From Nitrobacter sp963807355 (GTDB lineage: Bacteria > Pseudomonadota > Alphaproteobacteria > Rhizobiales > Xanthobacteraceae), in NCBI GenBank assembly GCA_963807355.1, contig CAWEBX010000018.1, positions 8,212 through 72,211 of the forward strand: 64,000 nt of DNA, in the 5' to 3' direction. Numbering within the stretch: position 1 is the first letter of the stretch; each line of letters starts with the position of its first letter. Shown here piece by piece: positions 49,630-58,600 of this stretch. The notes below the pieces were generated by a model that saw only the letters and a list, made by a program, of their open reading frames with translations, did not search any database and was not told where the DNA came from. The translations under genes were made by a program, and so were the position numbers.

Positions 49630-50829
49630 TTACGCGACCCCTTTCACAGCCTTGACGATCTTCTGCGCGGCGTCGTCGAGATCGTCGGCGGGCAAGACGT
49701 TGAGGCCGGACTCGCGGATAATCTTCTTACCGGCGTCGACGTTGGTGCCTTCGAGGCGTACCACCAGCGGGACGTTGAGGCCGACCTGCTTCACCGCGGC
49801 GACGACGCCATCGGCGATGACGTCGCACTTCATGATGCCGCCGAAAATATTGACCAGGATGCCCTTCACGTTCGGATCTGCGGTGATGATCTTGAAGGCG
49901 GCTGCGACCTTATCTTTGGTGGCGCCGCCGCCAACGTCGAGAAAGTTTGCGGGCGACATGCCGTAGAGTTTAATGATGTCCATGGTCGCCATCGCAAGGC
50001 CCGCGCCATTGACCATGCAGCCGATCTGGCCGTCGAGCGCGACGTAGCTCAGATCAAACTTCGACGCCTCGATCTCCTTGGCGTCTTCCTCGCTCTCGTC
50101 GCGCAGCGCCCCCACATCGGAATGGCGGTAAAGCGCGTTGCTATCGAACGATACCTTGGCATCAAGCACGCGCAGTTCGCCTTGCCTCGTAACGACGAGC
50201 GGATTGATCTCCAGCATCGCCATGTCTTTGGCGATGAAGGCAGTATAAAGCTGCGCCACCAGCTTCTCCGCCTGCTTGCCGAGATCGCCGCGCAGTCCCA
50301 GCGCCTTGGCGACGGTACGGCCGTGATGGCCCATCACCCCTGTGACGGGATCGACCGAGAAGGTCACGATTTTCTCTGGGCTGGCGTGGGCGACATCCTC
50401 GATGTTCACCCCGCCTTCGGTGGAGACCACGAACGAAACTCTGGACGTTTCGCGGTCGACCAGTGCCGAGAGATAGAACTCCTTGTCGATGTCGAAGCCT
50501 TCCTCGATGTAAAGACGGTTGACCCGCTTGCCGGCAGGACCGGTCTGCACAGTCACCAGCGTCGCGCCGAGCATCTGGCCGGCAAACTGCTTCACCTCGT
50601 CGATCGATCTGGCGAGGCGAACGCCACCTTTGTCGCCGGCGGAGGCTTCCTTGAACTTGCCCTTGCCGCGGCCGCCCGCGTGAATCTGGCTTTTAACCAC
50701 CCAAACCGGACCATCGAGCGTTTTAGCCGCCGCCTCCGCTTCCGATGCCTTCAGCACCGCAACCCCTCGCGAGACCGGCACGCCGAACTCCCGCAGCAAC
50801 GCCTTGGCCTGATATTCGTGGATGTTCAT
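49630..50829 (-). CDS. sucC: Succinyl-CoA synthetase beta subunit
   Basis: The protein has 399 residues from ATG 50829 (M-N-I-H-E-Y-Q-A-K-A-L-L-R-E-F-G-V). ATP-grasp features include W-V-V-K-S-Q-I-H-A-G-G-R-G-K-G-K. G-G-V-N-I-E-D-V-A and I-N-P-L-V-V-T lie in the middle, and L-V-N-I-F-G-G-I-M-K-C-D marks the C-terminal domain. It binds nucleotide and succinate. The frame is open to 50913 but the added residues are unlike the family. A tandem repeat upstream (50895) may regulate it. Confidence 0.97.
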   Translation of the reverse strand: MNIHEYQAKALLREFGVPVSRGVAVLKASEAEAAAKTLDGPVWVVKSQIHAGGRGKGKFKEASAGDKGGVRLARSIDEVKQFAGQMLGATLVTVQTGPAGKRVNRLYIEEGFDIDKEFYLSALVDRETSRVSFVVSTEGGVNIEDVAHASPEKIVTFSVDPVTGVMGHHGRTVAKALGLRGDLGKQAEKLVAQLYTAFIAKDMAMLEINPLVVTRQGELRVLDAKVSFDSNALYRHSDVGALRDESEEDAKEIEASKFDLSYVALDGQIGCMVNGAGLAMATMDIIKLYGMSPANFLDVGGGATKDKVAAAFKIITADPNVKGILVNIFGGIMKCDVIADGVVAAVKQVGLNVPLVVRLEGTNVDAGKKIIRESGLNVLPADDLDDAAQKIVKAVKGVA

Positions 50830-50894
50830 CTGGATGTTCTCCGACCCGCGGGAAGGACAATTTTGGCATGGACAATTTCGACCATTTCCGCCGG

Positions 50895-50923
50895 CCAAGA
50901 TATATCCGTCCAAGATATACCCG
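50895..50923. repeat. Tandem repeat upstream of sucC
   Basis: CCAAGATATATCCG (50895-50908) and CCAAGATATACCCG (50910-50923) are adjacent copies with one mismatch and a 15-base period, about 66 bases upstream of the sucC start. They could be paired operator half-sites. Confidence 0.5.
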
Positions 50924-51047
50924 CCGGAGGGTCGAGGTCGGCAGTCACCTCGAGATGTCCTTGCCAGCGGTGGGTTTCCGCACCTGAATTTCGTAATACC
51001 GGCCGCACGCGTATCCGTTCCGAACGATACCGAATGGCAGTGGCCGA

Positions 51048-52016
51048 TCAGCCGTCAAGCAGATCGGGCGCGATCTTTTTGCAGGCATCGACGAGTCCCC
51101 GAACCGCAGCGACCGATTTGTCGAAGGCTTCCCGGTCCTTGCCCGCCAGTTCAATCTCGACAATGCGCTCGACGCCCTTGGCGCCGATCACCACGGGTAC
51201 TCCGACATACATGTCATCCACGCCGAATTCGCCGTTGAGATAGGCGGCGCAAGGCAGCACACGTTTCTTGTCGCGCAGGAAACTTTCCGCCATCGCGATT
51301 GCGGAGGCGGCTGGGGCATAGAACGCCGAGCCGGTCTTGAGCAGATTGACGATCTCGGCGCCGCCGTTGCGGGTGCGATCCACGATCTCATCAATGCGGG
51401 CCTGCGAGGTCCAACCCATTTTGACAAGGTCCGGCAGCGGAATGCCCGCCACTGTCGAGTACTTCACCAACGGCACCATGCTGTCGCCGTGACCGCCAAG
51501 CACGAAGGCTGTCACGTCTTCGACCGAGACGTTGAATTCGTCTGCGAGAAAATAGCGGAAGCGTGAGGAGTCCAGCACGCCAGCCATGCCGACTACCTTC
51601 TTCGCAGGCAAGTTAGATGCTTTCTGAAGTGCCCACACCATGGCGTCGAGCGGATTGGTGATGCAGATGACGAAGGCATCGGGCGCGTATTTCTTGATGC
51701 CGGCGCCGACCTGCTCCATCACCTTGAGATTGATACCGAGCAGATCGTCGCGGCTCATGCCCGGCTTGCGCGGGACACCGGCGGTGACGATGCAGACGCT
51801 GGCGCCTTCGAGCGCTTCATAGGAATTGGTGCCGGTCAGCTTGGCGTCGAAGCCGTCCACCGGGGAGGATTGGGCGATATCGAGCGATTTGCCCTGCGGA
51901 ACGCCCTCCGCGATATCGAACATCACGACGTCGCCAAGTTCTTTCAGTCCGATGAGATGAGCGAGCGTCCCTCCGATCTGACCAGAGCCGATCAAGCCAA
52001 TCTTGTCGCGCGCCAT
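51048..52016 (-). CDS. mdh: Malate dehydrogenase
   Basis: The protein has 322 residues from ATG 52016 (M-A-R-D-K-I-G-L-I-G-S-G-Q-I-G-G-T-L). The NAD loop, the mobile loop with substrate-binding Arg (G-V-P-R-K-P-G-M-S-R-D-D-L) and the catalytic His (L-G-G-H-G-D-S-M-V-P) are intact. It belongs to the LDH-like MDH class usual in alphaproteobacteria. It interconverts malate and oxaloacetate. It is first in the mdh-sucC-sucD-sucA-odhB-lpdA direction, with a 218-base gap before sucC. Confidence 0.96.
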   Translation of the reverse strand: MARDKIGLIGSGQIGGTLAHLIGLKELGDVVMFDIAEGVPQGKSLDIAQSSPVDGFDAKLTGTNSYEALEGASVCIVTAGVPRKPGMSRDDLLGINLKVMEQVGAGIKKYAPDAFVICITNPLDAMVWALQKASNLPAKKVVGMAGVLDSSRFRYFLADEFNVSVEDVTAFVLGGHGDSMVPLVKYSTVAGIPLPDLVKMGWTSQARIDEIVDRTRNGGAEIVNLLKTGSAFYAPAASAIAMAESFLRDKKRVLPCAAYLNGEFGVDDMYVGVPVVIGAKGVERIVEIELAGKDREAFDKSVAAVRGLVDACKKIAPDLLDG

Positions 52017-52119
52017 GGAAATTTTGTCCTTTGATGACAAAGAGCAGGGAAGGGAGAATATCGACAGGATCGTGGTTAGACCTTTCGTGGGACCTGTTCA
52101 AGCGTCGCAACGTGCAACG

Positions 52120-53304
52120 TCAAGTCTCCACCAGGCCGGTGGCTGTTCCGCTGGCGAGGGAATCGCTGCGACCATGGGCCCTCGCCAGATAGGAGTCCGA
52201 GTTCATCTCGATCAGACGCGAGGAGGTGCGTTTGAATTCATTCGCCTCGAAGCCGTCGTTGGCGCGATAGAGCGAAAGCGGATCGCTATCGCTCGACGCC
52301 ATCAGTTTCACGCCGTTGTCATACAGCGCGTCGATTAGGGCGATGAACCGCTTGGCGGCGTTGCGGTCGTCATAGTCCATCACCGGGATGTGGTCGATCA
52401 TAAGAGTGTGATAGTCGCGCGCGAGCCGTAGATAGTCGGACGCCGCAAGTGGCTGCTCGCAGAGATCGGCAAACGAAAACCGGGCCATGCCGTGGGCCGA
52501 GCATGGCACGTGCAGAAGGCGGCCCTTGATCGCGATGTCACGCGGCTTGCAGGGCGCGCCGCCGGTTATGAACGTCCAGGCTCTGTCGAGCGCCGCCTCA
52601 GCCTCGGCGTCGGCGGGTGTCAGCCACATCTTGACGCTGGCGAGTTTCTCCATGCGGAAATCAGTGCGGGCGTCGAGACGACGAACGTCCATACGCTCCT
52701 CGATCTGCGCAATGAACGGCAGGAACAGCACGCGATTGAGGCCCCCTTCGTAGAGGTTCTCAGGAGGGACGTTTGATGTCGCCACCACGACGGTACCGAG
52801 TTCGAACAGCCGCGCGAACAGACGGCCCAGGATCATGGCGTCGGCGATATCGGTGACATGAAATTCGTCGAAGCACAAAAACCATGCCTGCTCGAAGATA
52901 GATGTCGCGGTGAGCTGAACGGCGTCGGCGTCGGCCATCTCACCCCGCGCGATGCTTTGGCGAAAGGCAAAGATGCGCTCATGCACGTCTGTCATGAACT
53001 CATGGAAATGGACCCGGCGTTTGTGGGCGACCCGGCTCTCCTGGAAGAACAGGTCCATCAGCATGGTTTTGCCGCGTCCGACGTCACCATGGATATAAAG
53101 TCCCTTCGGCGGAGGTTCGTCGTCGGAATGGAACAATTTGTCGAGGAAGCCCGACTTGCCCGCGGGCTTGTAGGTCATGAGTCGCTCGTCCAGTGCTGCA
53201 AGAGCTTCCACCGCCCGCGCCTGCGCGGCGTCCGCCTCGATCGCGCCTGACGTGACGAGGGTCTGATAGTGATTCCGGAGCGATGTGGGTGACACCGAAA
53301 GCAT
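52120..53304 (-). CDS. zapE: AFG1-like ATPase, cell division protein ZapE
   Basis: The protein has 394 residues from ATG 53304 (M-L-S-V-S-P-T-S-L-R-N-H-Y-Q). Upstream in-frame residues look non-coding. Walker A is G-D-V-G-R-G-K-T-M-L, Walker B F-L-C-F-D-E-F-H-V-T-D-I-A-D-A-M, and sensor S-N-V-P-P-E-N-L-Y. AFG1/LACE1 ATPases handle misfolded membrane proteins. In gammaproteobacteria ZapE supports Z-ring constriction. The position next to mdh is common in this group. The division role here is inferred by homology. Confidence 0.9.
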   Translation of the reverse strand: MLSVSPTSLRNHYQTLVTSGAIEADAAQARAVEALAALDERLMTYKPAGKSGFLDKLFHSDDEPPPKGLYIHGDVGRGKTMLMDLFFQESRVAHKRRVHFHEFMTDVHERIFAFRQSIARGEMADADAVQLTATSIFEQAWFLCFDEFHVTDIADAMILGRLFARLFELGTVVVATSNVPPENLYEGGLNRVLFLPFIAQIEERMDVRRLDARTDFRMEKLASVKMWLTPADAEAEAALDRAWTFITGGAPCKPRDIAIKGRLLHVPCSAHGMARFSFADLCEQPLAASDYLRLARDYHTLMIDHIPVMDYDDRNAAKRFIALIDALYDNGVKLMASSDSDPLSLYRANDGFEANEFKRTSSRLIEMNSDSYLARAHGRSDSLASGTATGLVET

Positions 53305-53375
53305 CGGTCGGTTTTCAATTCCTGAGGGACGGAAATGCAAGTCGTGAATTTGGTGAAAGTCTTGTGAATTGGCGG

Positions 53376-53912
53376 TCACGCGCTGAGCGCGTAGGAGTCC
53401 TCGACGACGTAAGGGCCGCCGCCGACCGAGGCACGTGAGGAGAACAGCACGAAGCGCTCGGCGGTGAATACCTTGGACGGGAAATAGCCGCGCACCGACA
53501 GATAGTTCGCGACGTCGTGGTTGGATACGTCGCGCAAGCGGGCCAGCGTGACGTGTGGCGTGAACTTGCGGCCCTCGGGATCCAGCCCGCAGCGCCGCAT
53601 CAGCCGTTCAAGTTCGGCTTGAAATTCGACCAGCGGCGCGCTCGGTTCCACCGAGGCGACGACGGCGCGCGGTTTCTTGCCGCCGAAACTCGACAGTCCC
53701 CGCAGCGTCACGTCGAACGGTTTGCGGTTGATCCGGAGCAGCACCGACGCGATCTCGTTGGCCGAGGCGCCGTCGATATCGCCGATGAAGCGGAGCGTGA
53801 GATGGTAGTTTTCGGGATCGATCCAGCGGGCGCCCGGCAGACCGCCGCGCAAATCGGACAGCGTGCGGCCGATATCGGGCGGTATTTCCAGCCCGGTGAA
53901 CAAACGCGGCAT
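53376..53912 (-). CDS. thpR: RNA 2',3'-cyclic phosphodiesterase (2H family)
   Basis: The protein has 178 residues from ATG 53912 (M-P-R-L-F-T-G-L-E-I-P). The two H-x-T/S-x motifs are H-L-T-L-R-F-I-G and H-V-T-L-A-R-L. LigT/ThpR enzymes open 2',3'-cyclic phosphate ends or ligate tRNA halves in vitro. Their cellular role is not settled. The frame is open to 53960 but the extra residues are atypical. Spacing to zapE is 71 bases. Confidence 0.9.
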   Translation of the reverse strand: MPRLFTGLEIPPDIGRTLSDLRGGLPGARWIDPENYHLTLRFIGDIDGASANEIASVLLRINRKPFDVTLRGLSSFGGKKPRAVVASVEPSAPLVEFQAELERLMRRCGLDPEGRKFTPHVTLARLRDVSNHDVANYLSVRGYFPSKVFTAERFVLFSSRASVGGGPYVVEDSYALSA

Positions 53913-54054
53913 CGCAAAACCCTCGATGCAAGCCTCGAAATCAATCTGGCGACGAATCACCGATAGCTGTTTTTAACGTAGTTCTGTAACCGTGCGAAGC
54001 AACGCAGCTCCATGGCGGTTAATTCCTCGCGAGAGCGGGGCGCTCACCTGGTTG

Positions 54055-54708
54055 TCAGCCTTTCTGTTCCCGGATGATGCGGACAAAGGCCTCAACCGCG
54101 GGCAGGATATGTTCGACGATAATTGCCACGCCCGCGGCGGTCGGGTGCATACCGTCGGCCTGATTGAGCTTTGCGTTCGCCGCGACTTTGTCGAGGAAGA
54201 ACGGATAAAGCGGCACGTCGTATTTCTTGGCGAGATCGGAAAATATCGCATTGAATTGCGCGGCGTACTCGGCGCCGTAATTCGGCGGCGCGACCATGCC
54301 GCATAGCAGGACCGCGATATGGCGCGCCTTGAGGCGCTTCAGGATGTCCTCCAGTGCGGCGCGCGTCACTTTGGGATCAATGCCGCGCAGGGCATCGTTT
54401 GCGCCGAGTTCAAGGATCACGCCCTGCGTGCCGGCAGGCACCGACCAGTCGAGCCTGTCGAGACCGCCGGATGCGGTGTCGCCGGAGACGCCGGCATTGC
54501 CGACCGTGACGTTCAGGCCCTTGTCTTTCAAGGATTTTTCCAATTGTGCTGGAAATGCGGCGGCGGCCGAAAGTCCGAGGCCGGCGCTTAAGGAGTCGCC
54601 GAGCACCACGATCTTGGCGGGGCCATCGGCCGTTTCATCGGCCGCCTGTGCCGGCACTGCCATGGCGATGCCAGCGCTAAGCAGAATCCACGCAAAGGCG
54701 CGCATCAA
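54055..54708 (-). CDS. tesA: Periplasmic arylesterase / acyl-CoA thioesterase I (GDSL hydrolase)
   Basis: The protein has 217 residues from ATG 54708 (GAGAGG close upstream), with signal peptide F-A-W-I-L-L-S-A-G-I-A-M-A-V-P-A-Q-A. SGNH blocks are complete: V-V-L-G-D-S-L-S-A (Ser), N-A-G-V-S-G-D-T (Gly), E-L-G-A-N-D-A-L (Asn) and D-G-M-H-P-T-A-A-G (Asp and His). It hydrolyses acyl esters or thioesters in the periplasm. It is divergent from an ABC ATPase and FtsX-like permease, the same trio as tesA-ybbA-ybbP in E. coli. Confidence 0.9.
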   Translation of the reverse strand: MMRAFAWILLSAGIAMAVPAQAADETADGPAKIVVLGDSLSAGLGLSAAAAFPAQLEKSLKDKGLNVTVGNAGVSGDTASGGLDRLDWSVPAGTQGVILELGANDALRGIDPKVTRAALEDILKRLKARHIAVLLCGMVAPPNYGAEYAAQFNAIFSDLAKKYDVPLYPFFLDKVAANAKLNQADGMHPTAAGVAIIVEHILPAVEAFVRIIREQKG

Positions 54709-54751
54709 CCTCTCGACCGCCGTGAAAGAAATGCCATATGAGCCAGCGTGG

Positions 54752-54807
54752 TGGTTCAGACGGTCTCTCCCATTTTGCTGCGAGTCCTCTAGAGACCTTC
54801 TGAACCA
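54752..54807. promoter_or_regulatory. Large palindrome 1 between tesA and the ABC genes
   Basis: TGGTTCAGACGGTCTC (54752-54767) pairs with 54792-54807, whose reverse complement is TGGTTCAGAAGGTCTC (15 of 16 match). The loop is 24 bases. It lies in the divergent promoter region. Confidence 0.65.
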
Positions 54808-54833
54808 AACCACTTTGGAATAATAAGTTTCTG

Positions 54834-54902
54834 GTGTCCTTCTGAATCCGAAGTTCGCTCGGAACGGTCCGGCGGGGCAGGCGAACTTCGGATTCAGGAC
54901 AC
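54834..54902. promoter_or_regulatory. Large palindrome 2 between tesA and the ABC genes
   Basis: CTGAATCCGAAGTTCGC (54842-54858) is an exact inverted copy of 54881-54897, with a 22-base GC-rich loop. Outer GTGTCC/GGACAC arms extend it after a small bulge. It ends six bases before the ABC ATPase start, so the transcript would begin with or contain this hairpin. Confidence 0.7.
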
Positions 54903-54907
54903 TAGGT

Positions 54908-55636
54908 ATGGACAGTCTCATCGAACCCTCGTTACCGGCCAGTCATTCCCAAAATCTCAAGCCGGACGCCATCACCATTTCCAATGTCAATCTCACACTC
55001 GGCAGCGGCGCTGCGCGTGTCCATATTCTGAAAGACATCAGTCTCCGCATTGGCCGTGCCGAAGCGATCGGTTTGATTGGGCCGTCCGGGTCGGGGAAAT
55101 CCACCCTGCTCATGGTCATGGCGGGGCTGGAACGCCCCGACCGCGGAGAAGTGGTTGTCGATGGCACTCATTTCAATGCTCTCGACGAAGACGGTCTGGC
55201 GCGATTTCGCGGACGTCACGTCGGCATCGTGTTTCAGTCCTTTCATCTGATCCCGACCATGACGGCGCTGGAGAATGTCGCCGTGCCGCTCGAACTCGCT
55301 GGTGCGCCGAACGCATCGGCGCGCGCAGCGAGCGAGCTGGCTGCGGTAGGTCTCGGCGCGCGGCTGCATCATTACCCAACGCAGCTCTCGGGCGGCGAGC
55401 AGCAACGCGTGGCGTTGGCACGGGCGTTCGCGCCTGATCCGGCGATTCTCGTCGCCGACGAGCCGACCGGCAATCTGGATGAGATGACCGGCCAGCAGAT
55501 CGTCGATCTCCTGTTCGCCAAGCATGCCGAGCGCGGTATGACGCTGGTGCTGGTAACTCATGATAGCGCACTCGCGCAACGCTGCGACCGCGTGGTGAAG
55601 CTACGCTCGGGACGTATCGACGAGGCAGGTCGATAA
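54908..55636 (+). CDS. ABC transporter ATPase, YbbA/LolD type
   Basis: The protein has 242 residues. Walker A G-P-S-G-S-G-K-S-T (58-66), Q-loop V-F-Q-S-F-H-L-I-P, signature L-S-G-G-E-Q-Q-R-V, Walker B I-L-V-A-D-E-P-T-G-N-L-D and H-loop V-T-H-D are all present. It powers the FtsX-like permease that follows. MacB/LolD-like systems of this kind act mechanically on periplasmic lipids or proteins and are not classic importers. Pairing with tesA suggests lipid or acyl handling at the membrane, which is an inference. Confidence 0.93.
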   Translation: MDSLIEPSLPASHSQNLKPDAITISNVNLTLGSGAARVHILKDISLRIGRAEAIGLIGPSGSGKSTLLMVMAGLERPDRGEVVVDGTHFNALDEDGLARFRGRHVGIVFQSFHLIPTMTALENVAVPLELAGAPNASARAASELAAVGLGARLHHYPTQLSGGEQQRVALARAFAPDPAILVADEPTGNLDEMTGQQIVDLLFAKHAERGMTLVLVTHDSALAQRCDRVVKLRSGRIDEAGR

Positions 55637-55763
55637 CTCATCAGCCATCATTGGGGATGTGCGGTAGGCCAAAAATACGTCATCGGTGCGCCCGGTCCGT
55701 GTTCATGGACTCCAGAACCGCGCGCTTCTTTCGCACTCGTGGATGCACAATGGCGCTTCGCGC

Positions 55764-58319
55764 ATGACGACAAACAGGACCCGCGGGCTGCTTCTTCCAC
55801 TGCGTTTGGCGTTGCGCGAACTGCGCAGCGGGCTGCGCGGCTTCTATGTCTTCATCGCCTGCATCGCGCTCGGCGTCATGACGATTGCCGGAGTCGGCTC
55901 CGTGGCGTCCAGTCTGTCGGATGGGTTGGCGCGCGAGGGCCGCACGCTGCTTGGCGGCGATGTTTCGTTTTCGTTGATCCAGCGCGAGGCGAAGCCGGAC
56001 GAGATCGCCTTCCTGCGTGCGCGAGGAACGGTCTCGGTAGCGGCGACGCTGCGCGCGATGGCGCGCGCGACGGACGGCAGGCTGGCGCTGATCGAACTGA
56101 AGGCGGTCGATCGGGCCTATCCCATGCTCGGCGCGCTGGCGCTGGAGCCGGACATCCCGATGTCCGATCTGTTCGCCGAACGTGAGGGTGTATTCGGCGC
56201 GGCCGTCGACCAGGCTCTCCTGGCGCGACTGGATCTTAAGATTGGCGATCGTCTCACGGTCGGCAGCGCCACCTTCGAGATCCGCAGCGCGGTTGACGCC
56301 GAGCCCGACAAACTAGCTGGCGGTCTTGGGCTCGGACCGCGCTTCTTGGTCAGCATTGATGGCTTGCGCGCCGCGGCATTGCTTCAGCCCGGCAGTTTGG
56401 TGCGCTGGATTTACCGGGTCCGGCTTGCGGGCAATAGTGCGGATGATAGGGCGGCAACGGCGCTGGCCGATGCCGCGCGGGCGGCGCTGCCGGAGGCAGG
56501 GTGGGACATCCGCAGCCGCAACAATGCCTCGCCGCAACTTGAGCGGAGCATCTTGCGGTTTACGCAGTATCTGACGCTGGTCGGGCTTGCCGGCTTGTTG
56601 GTGGGGGGCGTCGGCGTCGGCAATGCCGTCAAGAGCCACATCGACCGGCGACGCGACATCATTGCGACGTTCAAGGCAGTGGGCGCGACCGGACGCGACG
56701 TGTTTGCGATCTATCTAACTCAAATCATGGTGCTGGCCGCTCTCGGTTCACTTGCCGGTCTTGTGATCGGTGCGACGCTGCCTTTTATTATTGTCGGCGC
56801 CTTCGGCGATCTGCTCCCGCTGCCGGTCGTTCCGGCGTTGCACCCCGATGAATTGGCGTTGTCGGCGGTATATGGCCTGTTGACGGCGTTGGCGTTCGGC
56901 ATGTGGCCGCTAGCACGGGTTCATGACATTCCGGTCGCAGCCTTGTTTCGCGACACCATTGCTCACGAAGTCCTTCGGCCGAAGACCCGCTACCTTGTCT
57001 TGATGATGCTTCTGATCGCAACGTTGGCCGGGATCGCTATTGGTCTGGCCTACGACAAGCGGGTGGCTCTGGTGTTCGTAGCGGCGTCGGCGATCGTGTT
57101 TGTGTTGTTGCGCGGCATCGCCTCCGGGTTGATGGCGCTGGCGCGGCGGCTGCCGCGATCCCGGATCACCATGCTGCGGCTTGCGGTTTCAAACATCCAT
57201 CGTCCGGGAACGTTGACGCCGTCCGTGGTGCTTTCGCTTGGCCTCGGTCTCGCCGTTCTGGTCACGATCACCCAGATCGACGGCAATCTGCGGCGGCAGT
57301 TCTTGGCGTCGTTGCCAGAGCGTGCCCCTTCATTGTACTTCATCGATATCCCGTCGTCGGTATCGGATCGGTTCGACGATTTTCTCAAGCGGCTGACTCC
57401 GCAGGCGATCGTGGAGGACGTGCCGATGCTGCGCGGGCGCATCGTCGCGGCGCGCGGCGTCAAAGCGGAAGACCTGAAACCCTCCCGCGACGCCCAATGG
57501 GTGCTGCATAGTGATCGTGGCCTGACCTACACTGGCGACGTGCCAAAGGGATCGAAGGTCGTAGAGGGCGAGTGGTGGGGACCGGACTATGACGGGCCGC
57601 CGCTGGTGTCGTTTGAGAAGAAGCTCGCCGACGGGCTCGGGCTCAAGATCGGCGACACCGTTGTCGTGAATGTGCTCGGTCGCGACATCACGGCCACCAT
57701 CAGCAACATGCGCAGCGTTGACTGGCAGAGCCTTGGCATCAATTTCGTGTTGGTGTTCTCGCCCAATGCCTTTCGCGGCGCGCCGCATACCCATATCGCG
57801 ACCCTGACCGAGATGCATCACGGCGCCGCGGAAGATGCCGCGATCATCAAGGCTGTGGCCGACGCGTTTCCGATGGTGACGAGCGTGCGGGTTCGCGAGG
57901 CCCTCGAAACCATCGGGGCGGTCGTTACCAACCTGGTAATGGCGATCCGTGGCGCCAGCGCCGTCACCCTGATCTCGGCGATCCTCGTCCTTGGCGGTGC
58001 GCTGGCGGCCGGCCATCGCCACCGCGTCTATGACGCCGTGATTCTGAAAACGCTCGGCGCCACGAGGTCGCGGCTGCTTGGCGCCTACATGCTGGAATAC
58101 CTCATGATCGGTGCTGCCACCGCGGTGTTCGGAATGGCGGCTGGTTCGCTTGCCGCGTGGCTGATCGTGACGCGATTGATGACGCTCGGGTTCGAATGGC
58201 AGGCCGGTAGTGCGGCTATCGTGGTAGGTGCCGCACTGATTGTCACGGTCGCGTTAGGTCTGGCCGGCACGCTGATGGCACTTAATCAGAAGCCGGCTTC
58301 GGTATTGAGGAATTTGTAA
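55764..58319 (+). CDS. FtsX-like ABC permease (YbbP type)
   Basis: The protein has 851 residues from ATG 55764 (M-T-T-N-R-T-R-G-L-L-L-P-L-R-L-A-L-R-E-L-R-S-G-L). ATG 55743 is an in-frame alternative. It has an N-terminal helix, a MacB-like periplasmic region (about 60-270), an FtsX block (L-T-L-V-G-L-A-G-L-L-V-G-G-V-G-V-G-N-A-V), a second periplasmic domain and a second FtsX block at the end. The doubled FtsX layout matches YbbP, the usual partner of YbbA. About ten membrane helices are expected. Gap to the ATPase is 127 bases. Confidence 0.9.
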   Translation: MTTNRTRGLLLPLRLALRELRSGLRGFYVFIACIALGVMTIAGVGSVASSLSDGLAREGRTLLGGDVSFSLIQREAKPDEIAFLRARGTVSVAATLRAMARATDGRLALIELKAVDRAYPMLGALALEPDIPMSDLFAEREGVFGAAVDQALLARLDLKIGDRLTVGSATFEIRSAVDAEPDKLAGGLGLGPRFLVSIDGLRAAALLQPGSLVRWIYRVRLAGNSADDRAATALADAARAALPEAGWDIRSRNNASPQLERSILRFTQYLTLVGLAGLLVGGVGVGNAVKSHIDRRRDIIATFKAVGATGRDVFAIYLTQIMVLAALGSLAGLVIGATLPFIIVGAFGDLLPLPVVPALHPDELALSAVYGLLTALAFGMWPLARVHDIPVAALFRDTIAHEVLRPKTRYLVLMMLLIATLAGIAIGLAYDKRVALVFVAASAIVFVLLRGIASGLMALARRLPRSRITMLRLAVSNIHRPGTLTPSVVLSLGLGLAVLVTITQIDGNLRRQFLASLPERAPSLYFIDIPSSVSDRFDDFLKRLTPQAIVEDVPMLRGRIVAARGVKAEDLKPSRDAQWVLHSDRGLTYTGDVPKGSKVVEGEWWGPDYDGPPLVSFEKKLADGLGLKIGDTVVVNVLGRDITATISNMRSVDWQSLGINFVLVFSPNAFRGAPHTHIATLTEMHHGAAEDAAIIKAVADAFPMVTSVRVREALETIGAVVTNLVMAIRGASAVTLISAILVLGGALAAGHRHRVYDAVILKTLGATRSRLLGAYMLEYLMIGAATAVFGMAAGSLAAWLIVTRLMTLGFEWQAGSAAIVVGAALIVTVALGLAGTLMALNQKPASVLRNL

Positions 58320-58600
58320 CAAGATGTAGCGATTTTCATGGCGATCTCCTACCGGAAGCAGGTGGTCGGGTTCCTTGCGAGTTTTTTGCGCATCGCTCCC
58401 CTGGGTGAGGCCCCGAGCCTCTTTATCGGAGGGCGACATTCAGCCGCGCGTGGAAGCTTGCGGCGAATGTGTTAGTTTCCCACATATGGGTTGGGTAGGA
58501 CGCTGGTCCTGATGACCAAAAACCAATATCAGCAGGCCATGTATCCGAGACAGATTTGTACTGGTATCTTGCGATGCCAGCTAACCACGGGAATTCGACC
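58320..58600. other. Intergenic region
   Basis: No gene is supported. Short frames on the minus strand (58254-58439, 58423-58629) lack motifs. The promoter for the following Bax-inhibitor-like gene probably lies here. Confidence 0.35.

Noticed and set aside
49486..51243. Plus-strand open frame of 585 codons opposite sucD, sucC and mdh
   Set aside because: It is antisense shadow of three intact enzymes, with no start signal or motif.
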